DNA of 64,000 bases from Apostichopus japonicus (taxonomy: Eukaryota > Echinodermata > Holothuroidea > Aspidochirotida > Stichopodidae), in the NCBI RefSeq assembly GCF_037975245.1, contig NC_092576.1, positions 15,687,611 to 15,751,610 of the forward strand. The letters run 5' to 3'. Below the pieces are notes generated by a model. The model saw only the letters and a list, made by a program, of their open reading frames with translations. It was not told where the DNA came from and searched no databases. Positions 14,240 to 28,192 of this stretch are shown here, one piece after another. Within the stretch, counting starts at the first letter, position 1. Each line of letters opens with the position of its first letter. A program made the position numbers and the translations under genes.

Positions 14240-14775
14240 CCAAATTCTACTTAGGTGTAAAATAATACTTAAAAATAAATACTAATTCAATTCAACTTAA
14301 TTGAAATAGAATTCGGCATAAGTAAAATGTATTCCACTTAAGTGAAGTGGAATTCCACTTTAAACAGAATGCAAATGTTTTATTTTACCTGATTGGAATG
14401 CAGTTTCACTTAATTAGAATTGAGTCCTACTTAAGTAGAATCTAGTTCGAATTAAGCATACTACTATATTAAAGTATATTGCCTGTTTTACGGGAGTGAA
14501 ATATAATTCCATTAGAGATGAACTGAGTTCGACTTAAGTGGAATTCAATTATACGTAAGTGGAATTCAATTCACTTAAGTAAAATGCCATTTCACTTCAA
14601 GAGAATTCAATTCTACTTTAATGGAATTTCATTTCAATCAAATAGAATTCGATTTCAATTAAGTAAACTTATATCATTTATTTAAAATTACATTTTACTT
14701 AAGTAAAACTCATATCTTACTAAGTTAAGTTAAATGCGACAGTATTGCCTCTATTTTACTTAAGTAGAATACAAA
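14240..14775. repeat. Degenerate palindromic ACTTAAGT-type repeat block (copy 2)
   Basis: Counterpart of the block at 1795-2320 with nearly the same sequence, so the block predates the segmental duplication and has not been rearranged since. Confidence 0.7.
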
Positions 14776-15323
14776 GTAGAATGCGGGATAATTATGGGGA
14801 TAATTGTTAAGACTTTTTGTCATTAGGACCTTACACTGCTAACCGTGTAAAACGTACTAGAGTTTGAGACAGGTCGGAGGCGATAATACCTCCGGCTGTG
14901 GTACGTTCTAAGGTAGCGCCATCTCCTCTGCCTCACAATTACGTTTCCATGTAAAAGTTTTAACACTCATTGATAAAGACAAGCAAAACACACATAACTG
15001 GGTATAACTCAACTATATAGTGACGTCATTATGAAGCTACCGTGAGGAATTGTTGTGACTACGTAATTGCCTTTCCTTTTTTATTTATATTAGTATATGA
15101 TTGATGTCAGCAGTCAAATACAGATATTACCAACAAAAATTGCCTTAAACTTGATTTGGACCATAAAAATTGAAGTAGGGAGAATAACGTTATGCGACAT
15201 ATACCGAAGTCACCCATCCCACTGGTGGTGCTTTGCTCGTGCGGCAAGAAACTACCGGTGCGTAATACATACACTACGTCTTTGACATAACTAAAGTGAT
15301 AAAGTTGACATAAATCACTGGAA

Positions 15324-15392
15324 ATGGTGATATCGTGTGCCGCATTTGGGTGCCGAAATCGTCAAAAAATGTGGCAGTGGACTGCAGTTTAA
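15324..15392 (+). pseudogene. THAP-zinc-finger-like N-terminal fragment (copy 2, frameshifted)
   Basis: Same start as the fragment at 2869, but one A fewer in the A-run shifts the frame after RNRQK and closes it at TAA 15390-15392. The loss of frame suggests no selection on at least this copy. Confidence 0.4.
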
Positions 15393-18300
15393 CTGGTCAT
15401 TCTTAGGAAGCGATAGTATAAGCAATTACATAAGAATCTAATTACTTTAGTAGTGTTATCTGCTCAGCTGTTGTGTTGTTATTCACTGGACCCTGGATAT
15501 AGTTAGCCTTGGCCCCTAGACAGGCTGCGGTTTATCTTTCGGATGCGATATTACTAAAACGGAATGACAATAATTATCACCACCTCATTTTACTCAAAAC
15601 TGTATCCCTAACGATAGATCTACATGCCAGAATAACATGGGATGGTGGTTATAATGTCCTGGGCTTATCACTAATAGGAAAATAGGCTACCACATACTTT
15701 GCAACATTAACATTAAATTGAGAACTGCATGCACAGACTAATATAGAAGCATTACACAAACGTATAGGTGTGTGTGTGAAGGGGGTGGGGAGGAGGGAGG
15801 GTTGCTTTTCACGGCAATTTTTTCAGGGAAAACTATGACACTATTTAAGTGGAGCACTAAAATAATACAAGAAAGAACAATGTTTGCCATGTGCCTCTCA
15901 GATACCGGAAATGACACTTCCATACATTAAAAGCTGCTTAAAACACTCCAAATACTCAAGTCGTAAGAAGCGGCCAAAAATGTTTGTAAAGTTGGTTCTT
16001 AAGCCAGGAGTATATACTTACCACTCTGGTCCCCATAATATGTCTCTGTTGTGCAAAGTACACCTACCCTTGCGGAAAAGCGGGTAAAATCAAATTCAGT
16101 TTCAAAGTCGAATGCACAATGTATGTACGAAGACCTACAAATGATCTGCATGGTTTTTGCCGTATACAACGCAAAGCGCCCTCACTTTTTCAAGGCTTCA
16201 ATGCTTTAACACACGGCGGTACACTGTGTCAGCATTCTTCCTAGTTCAATGTATATATATGGTCAAACCGAACGCATTGGACTATTTTAAGATTGTAATG
16301 GGTGACACGTGGAGGGGAGGGGAAGTTGGGGGGTGCTCGGTTCTTTTAATCGTTGAATCTTTTGTGTGACAATTTGGGGGATGAACATTGAGGAGAGAGG
16401 CGAGGGGGTGCCGTCTGTGTAACTTAAAGCGAACAATGGATCGGCGCTGGCCCAGAATCGCAGGGAGGATGACTAGTGGGGATTCTAAACGATATGTGAT
16501 AGGTACTTTTGTGAAATTTCATTTTCCTCTGACGATATGTTTGATAAAATGATCTATCTCTCAGTAAGTCTCAATCATTTGCAAGACTGAGTAATACTGT
16601 CGGTATTATCATGCTAATAAACAGATATTCGAAAAAGGGAGACGTTTAATACGTCTCGCGCAATATCTTTCTACTGATATAACTCCTTATGCTTTGCTGA
16701 AATCGATTTCTTGAAACACTTACGGTTGGGTCGTAGCAGCACGCAGTACCCAGATGTCACCATACCCTCCCAACCTCTCCAACCCCCCCCCCCCCTCCCC
16801 CTGTCCACATTCATCCCTAAGGTTGTATTTATTAACGTAAATACACTTCATCGCTATATATACTTACAATGCACCTGCTTTATTTGGTCCAATAATCCCT
16901 CCTTGTAAATGATTCGTCTCGAAAGTATGACGTAACCAACTCCCCCCCCCCCCCCTTGAAGGCTTAGTCTTATACGGAAGTGTTTATTCTGCGTAGTACT
17001 TACATACCCTTTACTGTTTTTGTAATACTATTTTGTGTTTTCTTTAGAAGATTCAGCCAAGATAAACATTAGGCACGGAAACAACAGTCTATTACTGTTC
17101 GATGGAACTAGTGATGTTGTCATTGCGTTTTTTTTTTCTTTGAAATTGTTATCCAGTAGCGTTTTCTGGCTGTCATGAACGATAGCTCAACTCAAACATC
17201 GCGTATCTACAGACACAGTTGTGCATATTTAATTACACATGCATATTTAATAACAAATTTCCTTGATTGCTCACTGGACTTTATGTCAAATCTGTCTTTT
17301 TCTTAGAACATCCTTTGGTTAACCCCCCCCCCCCCCCTCCGCCAATGATAATACGCGGTATAGTCAACGTATTACTGTTCAGTGTGGTACAGTGGCGGAA
17401 CCAGCCTACGCTTTCTGGAGGTGGGGGTTAACTATGGTATGGCAAATAATTTCTTAGGAAATATAACTCTGGTATGGGGGAGGGTCTAAGGGAGGTGTGA
17501 CCCCTCCTACCCTAAGGGAATTTTTCTACAAGTAAAAATGCAAGTAGTGATATCATTTGACATTTTGTCACATTAATGAGTTGCGTTGAAAGCCGTTTCT
17601 ATAATACAAATGATTAGCCTAGCTCTTTATATGTCGGATAAGTTCCAGATCTTATCGGGGACAACTAGGGGAGGGGGTGGGGAAAGAGTAAAATTTGGGG
17701 GGGATTTCCCATCATGCGTCCACCACCCCGCCCCTCCCCACCCCCTTCAGTGGCACCACTGGTGTTTGTAGGTGTCTGTTTCAAATATCTTCTCAGCCTG
17801 GCCTATCCAAGGGACTCGTGAATCGTCATGATTATACGGCTACAGTTTTCGACGGAAGTAATGAAATCGGTCGTGAAGTAGATTTTTATTCTAGTGTGTT
17901 AAGATATACAAGTTTATATAAACATATATTTATATAAAACCGTCTAAACACATAGATTAGCTAGGAGAGTGGGCCATTTTTACGATATATCTCATGTGTT
18001 TCGCAATAGTTATCCAAGTTACGACCTTTATATGCCAAATATTTTGATTAATTTTGTTTCAATATTATTTTTTATGTTCATATATATTTTTATAATTAAC
18101 AAGGGCCCCCGCGAATCAACGAGCACCATTTTTTTTATAGCTGTAAGCCCGATATTGCTACATATATTTATATAGCCTATATCTTTTTTTATCGGAGAAC
18201 GAAATGAGAGCTGTCTGTTTATACAAATCACACTCCCCCTATAGATTTGATCTTGTTAATAGCTCCGGTCTGCGGTTAAAAATTCACATCTTGAACGTAT

Positions 18301-18481
18301 CCGTCAAGTTACCTTGGAAACACAGGAAATGATTAATGACGTCAAAGTACCTTGTGCACCCTCGATGATATCCAGGGAAATCCCCATCTATAACATCAAA
18401 CGGATCGTGCTTCTAAATGGACTAAAAACGTATACAAGAATCGATAGTGTTCCGAAAATATTTCCTTCTGAAGTTTAAACT

Positions 18482-18610
<129 letters not shown>

Positions 18611-19953
18611 CCTGGTCGCCATTTCCATAGTGCATGATTTCAGTACACGCAATCATCTTCCGTTTTCAGACGACAGATGATGGCTATGGTGCAAACTTCG
18701 TCCTATTTCATACTTGCACGAAATTCAGAATTATCCACAGAGTCACAAGTGATTGGACGGCTAAATGTTGTTCCCAATATGATACCGACTGCTGCCTTTC
18801 CTACCCTACCCCCTCCCCCGCCCCTGCCCCTTGTCCTACCATGGTCACCCTACATGCACCTCATCGATTAAGGCTCTAACCCTTCCTCTTTATCAATACT
18901 CCAATTACAGTTAAAGTACGTTTAATTAACGCTCTGTCGTTTCCTCCTCATTATCAACTTGATTGCGGTCCCCTTATCTGGATCATATTCGTAATTATTA
19001 TTTCATACCGATGGAAAATCTGAATCCATTACTCCTTGTTTGTATAGTCTGTGCTTCTCATTTGTTTTGTTGTTTTGGTGTATATATGTAGGTGGGGGGA
19101 AGGGGGATGGAGTTACCAAGTTCCTCCCGATCGCCATCAAGTTTATCAAAATAGATTGCCCCCCCCCACCACCCCTGCAATGCAAGGATATATACACAAA
19201 GAGAAATACCCTGGAAACTGGACTTCCTTCCTGTAGGATTGAACTTTCAACATTTTACTCCTGTTAGGCCGTAGTTACCATAACTCACACACATATATAT
19301 GGTTATATATAGATATATATTATACGCAATGCAAAGCATTTGCGTTGGTGTCAGGACATGAAGGCAGAGCGGTAGCTTACCCTAACTTTTCAAATGGGGG
19401 AGGCACTCCGCCCCCCCCCCCTCTCTCGCCCACTCGGCTCTCCAGTCAACAGTAATCAAATTTATACTTTTCGTTTCAAATGTATACCCCATTATTCGCC
19501 GAAACACCCACAAAAAAATCGAAAACATGCATTATATTGACAGTCAAAACCTTTATAAAAATAATATAAGTTTCAACCTTTCAGTCTACGTGGCAATTTC
19601 TATACAAAAATGTTCCGGTAATAATTTTAATAAAAAGTTGAACTAAAACTGGATACTTCAATATAAACCAAAAAAAAAATAAAAAATCTAAACTTCAAAA
19701 AATTGACAGTTTGAGATAAAACGGCGCCAAATTTCGTAATACAACGTCGAAATCTCAACATAAATAGTCAATTGTGATATATCGAAAAGTCGAAATTTTG
19801 AGAGAAAAAGTCGAAATTTCAGTATAAAAAGGCGTAATTTTCAGAATGCAGTTCGGGAAATGTTGTGTTGTGAAAGTAAATACACTTTTTCTTTTAGGGT
19901 TCTTATCAATGCATATAACCAACGGGAACCCCTCCGTCTTTCAATGTCTGAAG

Positions 19954-20337
19954 CAAGGGCGTAGGAACCGGGGGCTGGGGGGCGCCAGCCCCCCCCCCCA
20001 GTGAAAATGTGGAGGGGCGGAAGTACCATTCCGCCCCCCCCCCCCCCCGGTTCGCAAGTCAGAAAACCCCTTTTTCATTTCCAAATGAGAAAAGAAATTT
20101 TATTTGGAGCACCAAATTGCATCTAAGGCCAGGTGAAAATACAAAGTTATAAGTTTACAAAATGGAGTGGCTGTTGAAGTGTGCTATATTGCACCAAATT
20201 GCATCTGAGGCCACCTGGAAATGCAAAAAATTCCAAAGGGGAGGGGGACACCCCCTCATCTTAGACCCCTCCCCAGGCTGGCCATCAGTCTTCAGCCCCC
20301 CCCCCCCCCCACTCAAAAGTACCTTCCTACGCCACTG
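19954..20337. mobile_element. hAT-type MITE with 8-bp target duplication
   Basis: Begins CAAGGGCGTAGGAA and ends TTCCTACGCCACTG, inverted ends with two mismatches. It is flanked by GTCTGAAG at 19946-19953 and 20338-20345, a perfect 8-base target-site duplication as expected for hAT transposons. The inside has two copies of CACCAAATTGCATCTRAGGC and C/G-rich runs, and no transposase ORF. Confidence 0.85.
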
Positions 20338-20792
20338 GTCTGAAGGGAATCGATACATCAAATACCAATGGCAACCCACGCCTCACGCTTCCGTATAGAC
20401 TTTGTAAACGGATCCAAAATGGCGCTTCTAATCACGTGACTGTATATTTACGGCGCGGGCAATGATATACTGTACGCCCTCACTATTGACGTCACCGCCT
20501 TTATACTGAGATCTGTTTTTCAAAGAACCAACATCCGAAACTATCATATTACACTAAAATTCTACTAACTATATTTCTCTGATCTATTATTTCAGCATAA
20601 AGCGGAAACGACGGTTATTAATTGTATACATTCTAATTGCAACGGACATAGCTATATTTAGTAACACAAAAGTCTATAGTTTCGATTTTAAAGCAAAAGA
20701 CTCGCAACTGTATCTAAATTAGGCACTTTTCGTTTCAACAGTAAACATTTGATCTGTGATATATTTAAAGGGGTCAGCTATTAGTGGCCGAC

Positions 20793-21620
20793 TTGTAGCA
20801 ATGAGTACAAGTACGTGTACTAGCAATGAGTACTAGTACGCTTCTCGGCCTTTTGGCTAAGATCATGTGTAGTATCTGTTCCCTTCGGGAATGGTGATAC
20901 ACACCTGACGATGATCACACAGTCACAGTCCCGGTGCAAGGGGACTGGGCTTGAGAGCGAATCAGTCGTTTGGTAGTTTGGTTTTCGTGCCCAGATTCTT
21001 TCCTTGGTGACTTTTTATTAAAAAGTAGTACGTGTATTAGCAATTAGTACAAGTACGTGCACTAGCAATGAGTATACTAGTACGTGTACTAACAATGAGT
21101 ACTAGTACGTGCACTAACAATGAGTACTAGTACGTGTGCTAGCAATGAGTACAAGTACGTGTACTAGCAATGAGTATACTAGTACGTGTCCTATCAATGA
21201 GTACAAGTACGTGTACTAGCAATAAGTATACTAGTACGTGCACTAACAATGAGTACTAGTACGTGTGCTAGCAATGAGTACAAGTACGTGTACTAGCAAT
21301 AAGTATACTAGTACGTGCACTAACAATGAGTACTAGTACGTGTGCTAGCAATGAGTACAAGTACGTGTACTAGCAATGAGTATACTAGTACGTGTCCTAT
21401 CAATGAGTACAAGTACGTGTACTAGCAATGAGTACTAGTACGTGTGCTAGCAATGAGTACAAGTACGTGTACTAGCAATGAGTATACTAGTACGTGTCCT
21501 ATCAATGAGTACAAGTACGTGTACTAGCAATGAGTATACTAGTACGTGCAATAGCAATGAGTACGAGTACGTGCACTGCCAATGAGTTGAAGTATGTGTA
21601 CGTACTAGGTTCTAAGTACA
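20793..21620. repeat. Satellite-like tandem array, about 24-27-base units
   Basis: Units of the form GTACGTGYACTARCAATGAG followed by TA(TA)CTA or TACAA repeat about 25 times, with higher-order grouping of three or four variants. The array is interrupted at 20841-21025 by a SINE. Units are contiguous and variable, unlike CRISPR repeats. Confidence 0.92.
20841..21025 (+). mobile_element. U2-snRNA-headed SINE
   Basis: The first 40 bases, CTTCTCGGCCTTTTGGCTAA then GATCATGTGTAGTATCTGTT, match the 5' end of U2 snRNA except one base (AAGTG in U2, ATGTG here). After that the sequence leaves U2 entirely, so this is not a U2 gene. The body contains hairpins (TTCCC-TTC-GGGAA; AGTCCC/GGGACT) and ends in TTTTTATTAAAAAG. 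TAGTACG flanks it on both sides (20834-20840, 21026-21032), though the host array also contains that word. A truncated second copy lies at 7796-7946. Confidence 0.75.
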
Positions 21621-21714
21621 CGTACCTAGTCCATCATTATATACTACTATAGTGCATATTCAACGATTTTGCAAATGAAGATATCTCGAGTACGATAGCG
21701 AGTACAAGTAATAG

Positions 21715-21995
21715 TAAGTAATAGCACTAGTAAGTACTGTGACACATAGTAGATGGTATAATGGCACACACTGTGATACAGCCTGAGTAATAAGTATAGT
21801 GCGGCACATACTGTGACACTATAATAAGTATAATGGCACACACTGTAATACAGTTATAAGTATAGTGCGGCACATACTGTGACACTATAATAAGTATAAT
21901 GGCACACACTGTGATACAGTTATAAGTATAGTGCGGCACATACTGTGACACTATAATAAGTATAGTGGCACACACTGTGACACAATAGTAAGTAT
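21715..21995. repeat. Tandem array of about 66-base dimeric units
   Basis: AAGTATAGTGCGGCACATAC with TGTGACACTATAAT alternates with AAGTATAATGGCACACACTG and TRATACAGTTAT; about three and a half 66-base dimers. The two half-units are themselves related. Confidence 0.88.
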
Positions 21996-22245
21996 AGAAT
22001 ATTTCCCTCTGCTGTACCTTACAAAGCCTTAAATAATATTAACTACTTATAACTATATACATATTCACTGCATTATACTTGATGATCCCTGTTGGTATAG
22101 CACTCCACCCAACCCTATAGCTGCCTTCGTTTAATGCCTATGAACAAACTCATTATTTCATTATGTTAACTTGTATATCATACATTAACTTTTATCTAGT
22201 TTGTAACGTTCTCTTTCAACTCTTATATAACTTTTCTATATTAGG

Positions 22246-22560
22246 CAGGGATGTGCTCACACTGGACGGCACCGGGCGGCGGCGGCCAGCAGTTCTGAAT
22301 GCCGCCCAGTACAAACAGTATTTTAAAAATTTCCGCGCGGTACTTTTTTGATGATAATTTAACAAATTTTTCCATAACCAAAATCTGGGAGAATACATGG
22401 CACAGAATAGGAAAAATAGCACCACCTATAAGTATACTTCATCTGCAAAATTTGTCCATTGGGGAGGGGGATACCCCACCCATGAGATCCCTCTCACAGG
22501 GTGTGGATCACACTACCGCACAATCTGCCCGGCACTCAAATATTCCTGAGCACATCCCTG
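22246..22560. mobile_element. MITE with perfect 14-bp terminal inverted repeats
   Basis: Starts CAGGGATGTGCTCA and ends TGAGCACATCCCTG. No clear target duplication is seen, so the superfamily is uncertain; hAT-like ends are possible. The interior has a GC-rich tract (CGGGCGGCGGCGG) and no transposase. Confidence 0.75.
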
Positions 22561-22910
22561 ATAAGGTATCATTTGACCTAGACTATATTTATATAGCCTA
22601 CATCTATCTAGACACATTTATCTCAGAGTGCCTTGCACTTATTTTGTACCCACATTGAAGTCATTAACTAACCAGGATTTGGTACATACGGAAATGAACC
22701 TTGCTAGCCTAATTGAACTTCTTGTACCAAATCCGGGATCTACAACAGTTTAAGTTGTTATACCTACCTACCTACCTCCCGTGAAATGGAATTACTCAAT
22801 ATGACATTATATGGTCATCAAGTCAGACAGCTGCGCATGCGCATTAACCATATGCTATGTGTCATGTATGCATCGATACAGGCATAGGCAAAGCATATAC
22901 ACATATCATG

Positions 22911-23490
22911 CAACACAATGTTCTTGATTGTGGCAACTTAGTCACGGGCCGCAGAAAATTAACAAGAGGGTCAGAATGAGACCCATCAGACCCCCAGCCC
23001 CCCCCCCCCCCACCGTTCATGGACCACACGTTGACTACTTGTAAACTAAGGTGCAAAATCAACAATTAACTATGTGAATGATTAACGTATACACTCTAAG
23101 TATTAGCTTACAGCTCGAGATTTCACTAAACCACTAAATCATTGCACCAAAGCGATAGAAAGTATTACCCCTGGTCAATATATACTCCAGCATATATACT
23201 CCAGCAACACAATGTTCTTGATTTTGGCAACTTAGTCACGGCCGGCCGCAGAAAATTATAACAAGAGGGTCAGAATGAGCCCCATCCGACCCCCACCCCC
23301 CACCGTTCATGGACCACACGTTGACCACTTGTAAACTAAGGTGCAAAACCAGAAATTAACTATGTGAATGATTTACGTATACACTCTTAGTATTAGCTTA
23401 CAGCTCGAAATTTCACTAAACCACTAAATCATTGCACCAAAGCGATAGAAAGTATTACCCCTGCATGGTCAATATATACTCCAGCATGCA
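22911..23490. repeat. Two-copy tandem duplication, 294-base period
   Basis: 22911-23204 and 23205-23490 are near-identical, from CAACACAATGTTCTTGATT to AATATATACTCCAGC. They differ mainly by single bases, a C-run length and small indels. Confidence 0.92.
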
Positions 23491-25190
23491 TTAGAATGAT
23501 CACCTATACAGGTACCTTCTTTTCAAGCTATAACCCTCTAACTCTGTATCCTATAGACCTTCTCTACCCCTAGAACACACTAAAACACTAGCACTGGTTG
23601 AAATATTGTCCTCTGCATTCAATATTTGATGAATGTGCACATAGCGACCGTTGAGGAGGATAGCTGGGTTAAATGGTTGGGGGGGGGGGCACAGGGGGAA
23701 TGCAACCCTTCAACAGTTTAACCCCTAGTAACAATGAGATAAAAAAAAAGGAATCTCTTTTATTGATTGGTTGGCTATACTATCAATAAATATTACCCTT
23801 CAATACTTTACTATACCTGTCCATTTGTTACGGAATTTAAAAAAAAAAAAACTATTATTAAGAAAGTTCAAAAGTGCTTGCCGTTTTGATGAACAAAATG
23901 AAAGAAAGAAATGGAAAAGCAAATAATATCAAATACTGGTACTTCGTAACCCACGAACATGTGCAGGAAATCCATCTTGTTGAAAAGATTTGACGTAACT
24001 ATAGCTTGTGATTTCCCCCTGTCAAAGAAAACCCATTGCCATTCGAAGTGTGTCATCTCTCCCTCCCTCCCACATAATGCTTGGTATAGTTACCATTACG
24101 TCAGTTGATCCCCCCCCCCCCCAACTCTCTCTCTCTTTAGTTAAGTCAATTTCACCGTGTCAGGAAATGATTGTATTCAGATATGAACGTTTTCCAGATA
24201 AATGTCAAAACTAAGTGCGACCGCAGCCGGGAATATTCTACATAAACGTTTAACCAACGAGTGTTGTTTTAAGTGACAAAACGTTTGTATCAACAAATCT
24301 AGTGGTTTTAACTCCGGGAGACACCCAAAGTAGTACGGTAGCCGCGAGTGATCATATATGGGGATTCAAATCTACCTCGTTCATTTGCAATTGAAATTAA
24401 ATGCATTTTATTAAGTGTAAGAAAAAGAGGGGCGGGGGGGGGGGGGTGACATGACAGAATTCAATGAGTATTGTGTGAAAACTTCGCTTGGCTATAAACT
24501 TGTTTCGTAACTTAGCAAATTCCCAAATGATTTCTAAGAAACGGGCATTCATTGCATGATAGAATGAAACCAAAACTTGTATGAGCGCATCCTTGGTTAA
24601 TTAATTGGCGTAATAAATGCTAAGTAAATCGTCATTATAATGTCAGTATACTTTCGTTAGATTCAATTTTTTTTTTCTCCCTCCCTTTCGTGTTTTTGCT
24701 GAAAAGATAGTCATCGAAAAACAAGCATACCCATTGGGCTGTATATAAGTTATACTTTCCGGAACTTAGAATCGACTCCATTTCCTGTGGAGACTTGGAA
24801 CCGGTTTGTCTCGTAAAAGTATTTATCTCGCACTCTGGATTTAGTGGTTTCAGTCCGAGTACAAGGGAACCCAGTAGTAGTTTTTCTTTATATTTTATTA
24901 TTATCTTCTAAAGTTCTTGTCAGAATGATTAAATGCTTTATCGTAAGACCTACGCGGGGTTTGACAGAGAAAACACGTATCTTAAAAATAATATCCCTAA
25001 AGCATGTTTACAGGGGAGGGTCCAGCGAGCAGGGTCCAGGAGGGAGGACCAGGTCCGGACCCCTCTTCTGGCTTGTTGGTTGCCATGCAAAATGGAATCA
25101 ACCATATACTTTGGCTGTTAACACTGCAGATATATAGTGGAATAGATTAACACGTATAGTTTGTATTATAGTTTGTACTATAGTCTGCTT
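23491..25190. other. No gene seen
   Basis: AT-rich DNA with several G or C homopolymers (near 23680, 24110, 24436). Short ORFs show no recognisable domain. Confidence 0.55.
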
Positions 25191-25194
25191 TCCA

Positions 25195-25769
<575 letters not shown>

Positions 25770-26209
25770 TTTATTATTTTGTGCCACAAAAGTACAAAGT
25801 GGAGGGAAGTCTTCCACAAAGCTTAAAAGCTTAACAATGTGGAAGACTCCCTGAAGAAAGAAAAGAAAAGAAAAGAAACAACATATGCACCGATTTTATG
25901 CACCAAAATATGCACCAATGCACCGATTTTAGGCACAGATTGTGCGCACAGCGATCCAACAGGTAAACAATTAGTCGATCAATGGATCGATCGAGTATTC
26001 GATGAAACGAGCAAGTAAGCAAACAAGAAAGAATTCAACAAATCAAGCAAGCGATTGAAAAAAGAACAAGAAAGAAAAGAAAGAAGCAATTTAACGACGC
26101 AAACAAACGATCAAAAAAGTAATAAAAATAAATAATAAACCAGACATATTTATGAACCCAAACTTACAATAAACTAATGCCATATTTCACAAAGGTTTTA
26201 TTTTAATCT

Positions 26210-26617
26210 CAGCCGCGGAGCGTCCATACAGTCAGAGGGGCGGATGCCCCCCCCCCCCTCCCGACGGACTCAAATGGACTGCTGGCGCCCTTTTCAGCTT
26301 TTTACCAATTTTTACTTATTCGCGATTATTGACTTTTTTTATTGCGCTCTCAAATACCTATTGACATTTGTCACATTTTGTTGGTGTAGTTTTCTGACAA
26401 AATGGCGATGACACCTATTTATTCGTCGTTTATCTACAAATTAGTAAGGCCTGGAAAGGGTCTTTTCCGGCGATCTAGGGAGTATCTTTACTCGAAAAAT
26501 GTCTGTACGCTCCGCGCCAACCTGTGGTGGCGCTCCGCTTAGAATGTGTCGAAAGCGCCCCTACAGACCATTCTCGCCCCCCCCCCCCCGTAACCAATAC
26601 CCCTTGCTCCGCCAATG
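26210..26617. mobile_element. hAT-type MITE, family 1, copy a
   Basis: Begins CAGCCGCGGAGCGTCC and ends GCTCCGCCAATG. Flanked by TTTAATCT (26202-26209) and TTTAGTCT (26618-26625), an 8-base duplication with one change. Shares most of its interior (TTGCGCTCTC, CATTTTGTTGGTG, TTTCCGGCGATCTAG) with the insertion in GCAT at 62980-63319. Confidence 0.85.
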
Positions 26618-27124
26618 TTTAGTCTTTCTTTAATCCTTTTTACAATTCATTATACTTTCTTGAATTATATCCGTCTGACAAAAAGTCAAGTCATCTGTGA
26701 CGGGATATGATGATGAAGATTAAAAATACAATAAAAAAATAAAAAAATTGTAACTTCCTTGTTTCAGACTTGTGAAATATTGTCAATTTACTATCGGTTT
26801 TACTTTCGTTATTGTGGATCAATCAAATCAAGATACCTGTTGACTTTCGAATCCTTAAGAGTGTATCGGTTTCGTTCTACCGAAGAACGGAAAGGCAGAC
26901 GGATTTAAATGAAAGAATAATAGTTCCTTCAAATTAGTTCATACTGTCTGTATACGACAAAGATATATAATGAACCCAAGGTTGTTACAAATGTTAATAG
27001 TTCCCTATAGGCATCTCGACTAATTGTTTCCGAATTGACATATATGAAACTTACTTTAGGTTACTTTTATTGCATTACGACTCATTCGTTATGTTACATA
27101 CTATTCCTACATTTGGATGGTTTA

Positions 27125-27336
27125 CAGTGGCGTGATAAAGGCATGGGTGGCGAGGGGGGGGGGAGTGGCGATCCGCCCGGGTACCAGTCAGGGGAGTGCA
27201 ATGCCACGGCCTAAATCTTTGCCAAAGATAGCACCATTTTGCCCCTAAGATTCCTTCCCCAGGGACGGCATCCCTTGTATACGGGATGAAAAAGGAAGGA
27301 TCCGCCCGGGTGCCAACTAGTACAGGTACGCCACCG
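27125..27336. mobile_element. Possible degraded hAT-type MITE
   Basis: Starts CAGTGGCGTGATAAAG and ends GTACGCCACCG, similar to the ends of neighbouring MITEs. Flanking octamers ATGGTTTA and ACGGTAAA agree at five positions only, so the boundaries are tentative. Confidence 0.4.
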
Positions 27337-27539
27337 ACGGTAAATGACATGAGATATCACAAGAAAATCTACGTCAAATGTTTAGCTTTCAATGTTGTTG
27401 TAATATTTTGGATTTGTAACGAAAACGCTATATATATCATTCGATTTAAAAAAAAAATGTTCTGCTTAGATGTGTCCTGATTTTAAGACTCTACCAGCAC
27501 CTTCTTTTGCTTTTTAACTTTTAAGTTCAGGGTCGGTGG

Positions 27540-27770
27540 AGATTGAGAGTTGGAGGGGCGGTGGGGAAGGAGGGGTGGGGAGGGGAGGGGACGTGGAGAA
27601 GGAGGGGTGGGAAGGGGCGGTGGAAAGGAGGGCTGGGAGGGGCTTGGACATGGAGGGGTGGGATGGGGCGGTGAAAAGGAGGGTGGGAAGGGGAAATGGA
27701 AAAAGAGGGGTTTGAAGCGGCGGTGGATGAGGAGGGTTGGGGATAGGCGGTGAATAAGGAGTGGTTACTT
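27540..27770. repeat. Purine-rich GGAGGGG degenerate tandem repeat
   Basis: Runs of GGAGGGGTGGGAWGGGGCGG-type units, about 30 bases each. Long G clusters could form G-quadruplexes. Open frames here on both strands (Gly/Arg or Pro/Ser rich) are by-products. Confidence 0.75.
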
Positions 27771-28192
27771 TAAAAAGAATGTAATAGTTAAAAAAAAAAT
27801 TGATGAAAATATCACCACCTTGAAAGAACAATATTCCATACAATATACACAATACAATACTATAATACATACAATATATTTCAAATTATTTATATATTAA
27901 GGCCCTTTGGAAGACTTTAGGAACAAACATTAATGTTACTATGTTTGGCTGTAGACAGCTAGAAACCACTATTACCAGTCCAGGTTATGTTTGTATAGAA
28001 TACTTTTAATTTGTTTGAGAAACTAATCCCTTTAAAGTAGCTAAGGTTAAACACTTAAAGTGACTGGACCATATAGTCTAATACACTGCAGCATTATGCC
28101 AGTCCCTTAGATCTTACGAAAACGCAATGCAATGGGACAGCGTAAGAGTTTTACAGCTTCAAATGACATGTTTGCAATCATGTATTACAAGC

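Noticed and set aside
20841-21025. Functional U2 snRNA gene
   Set aside because: Similarity ends after about 40 bases; the branch-site pairing region, Sm site and 3' stem-loops of U2 are absent.
20793-21995. CRISPR-like array
   Set aside because: Eukaryotic context, contiguous variable units and no unique spacers of constant length.
27514-27870. 118-codon Pro/Ser-rich minus-strand ORF
   Set aside because: Falls on a purine-rich degenerate tandem repeat; the opposite strand is open too, and no start or splice context supports it.
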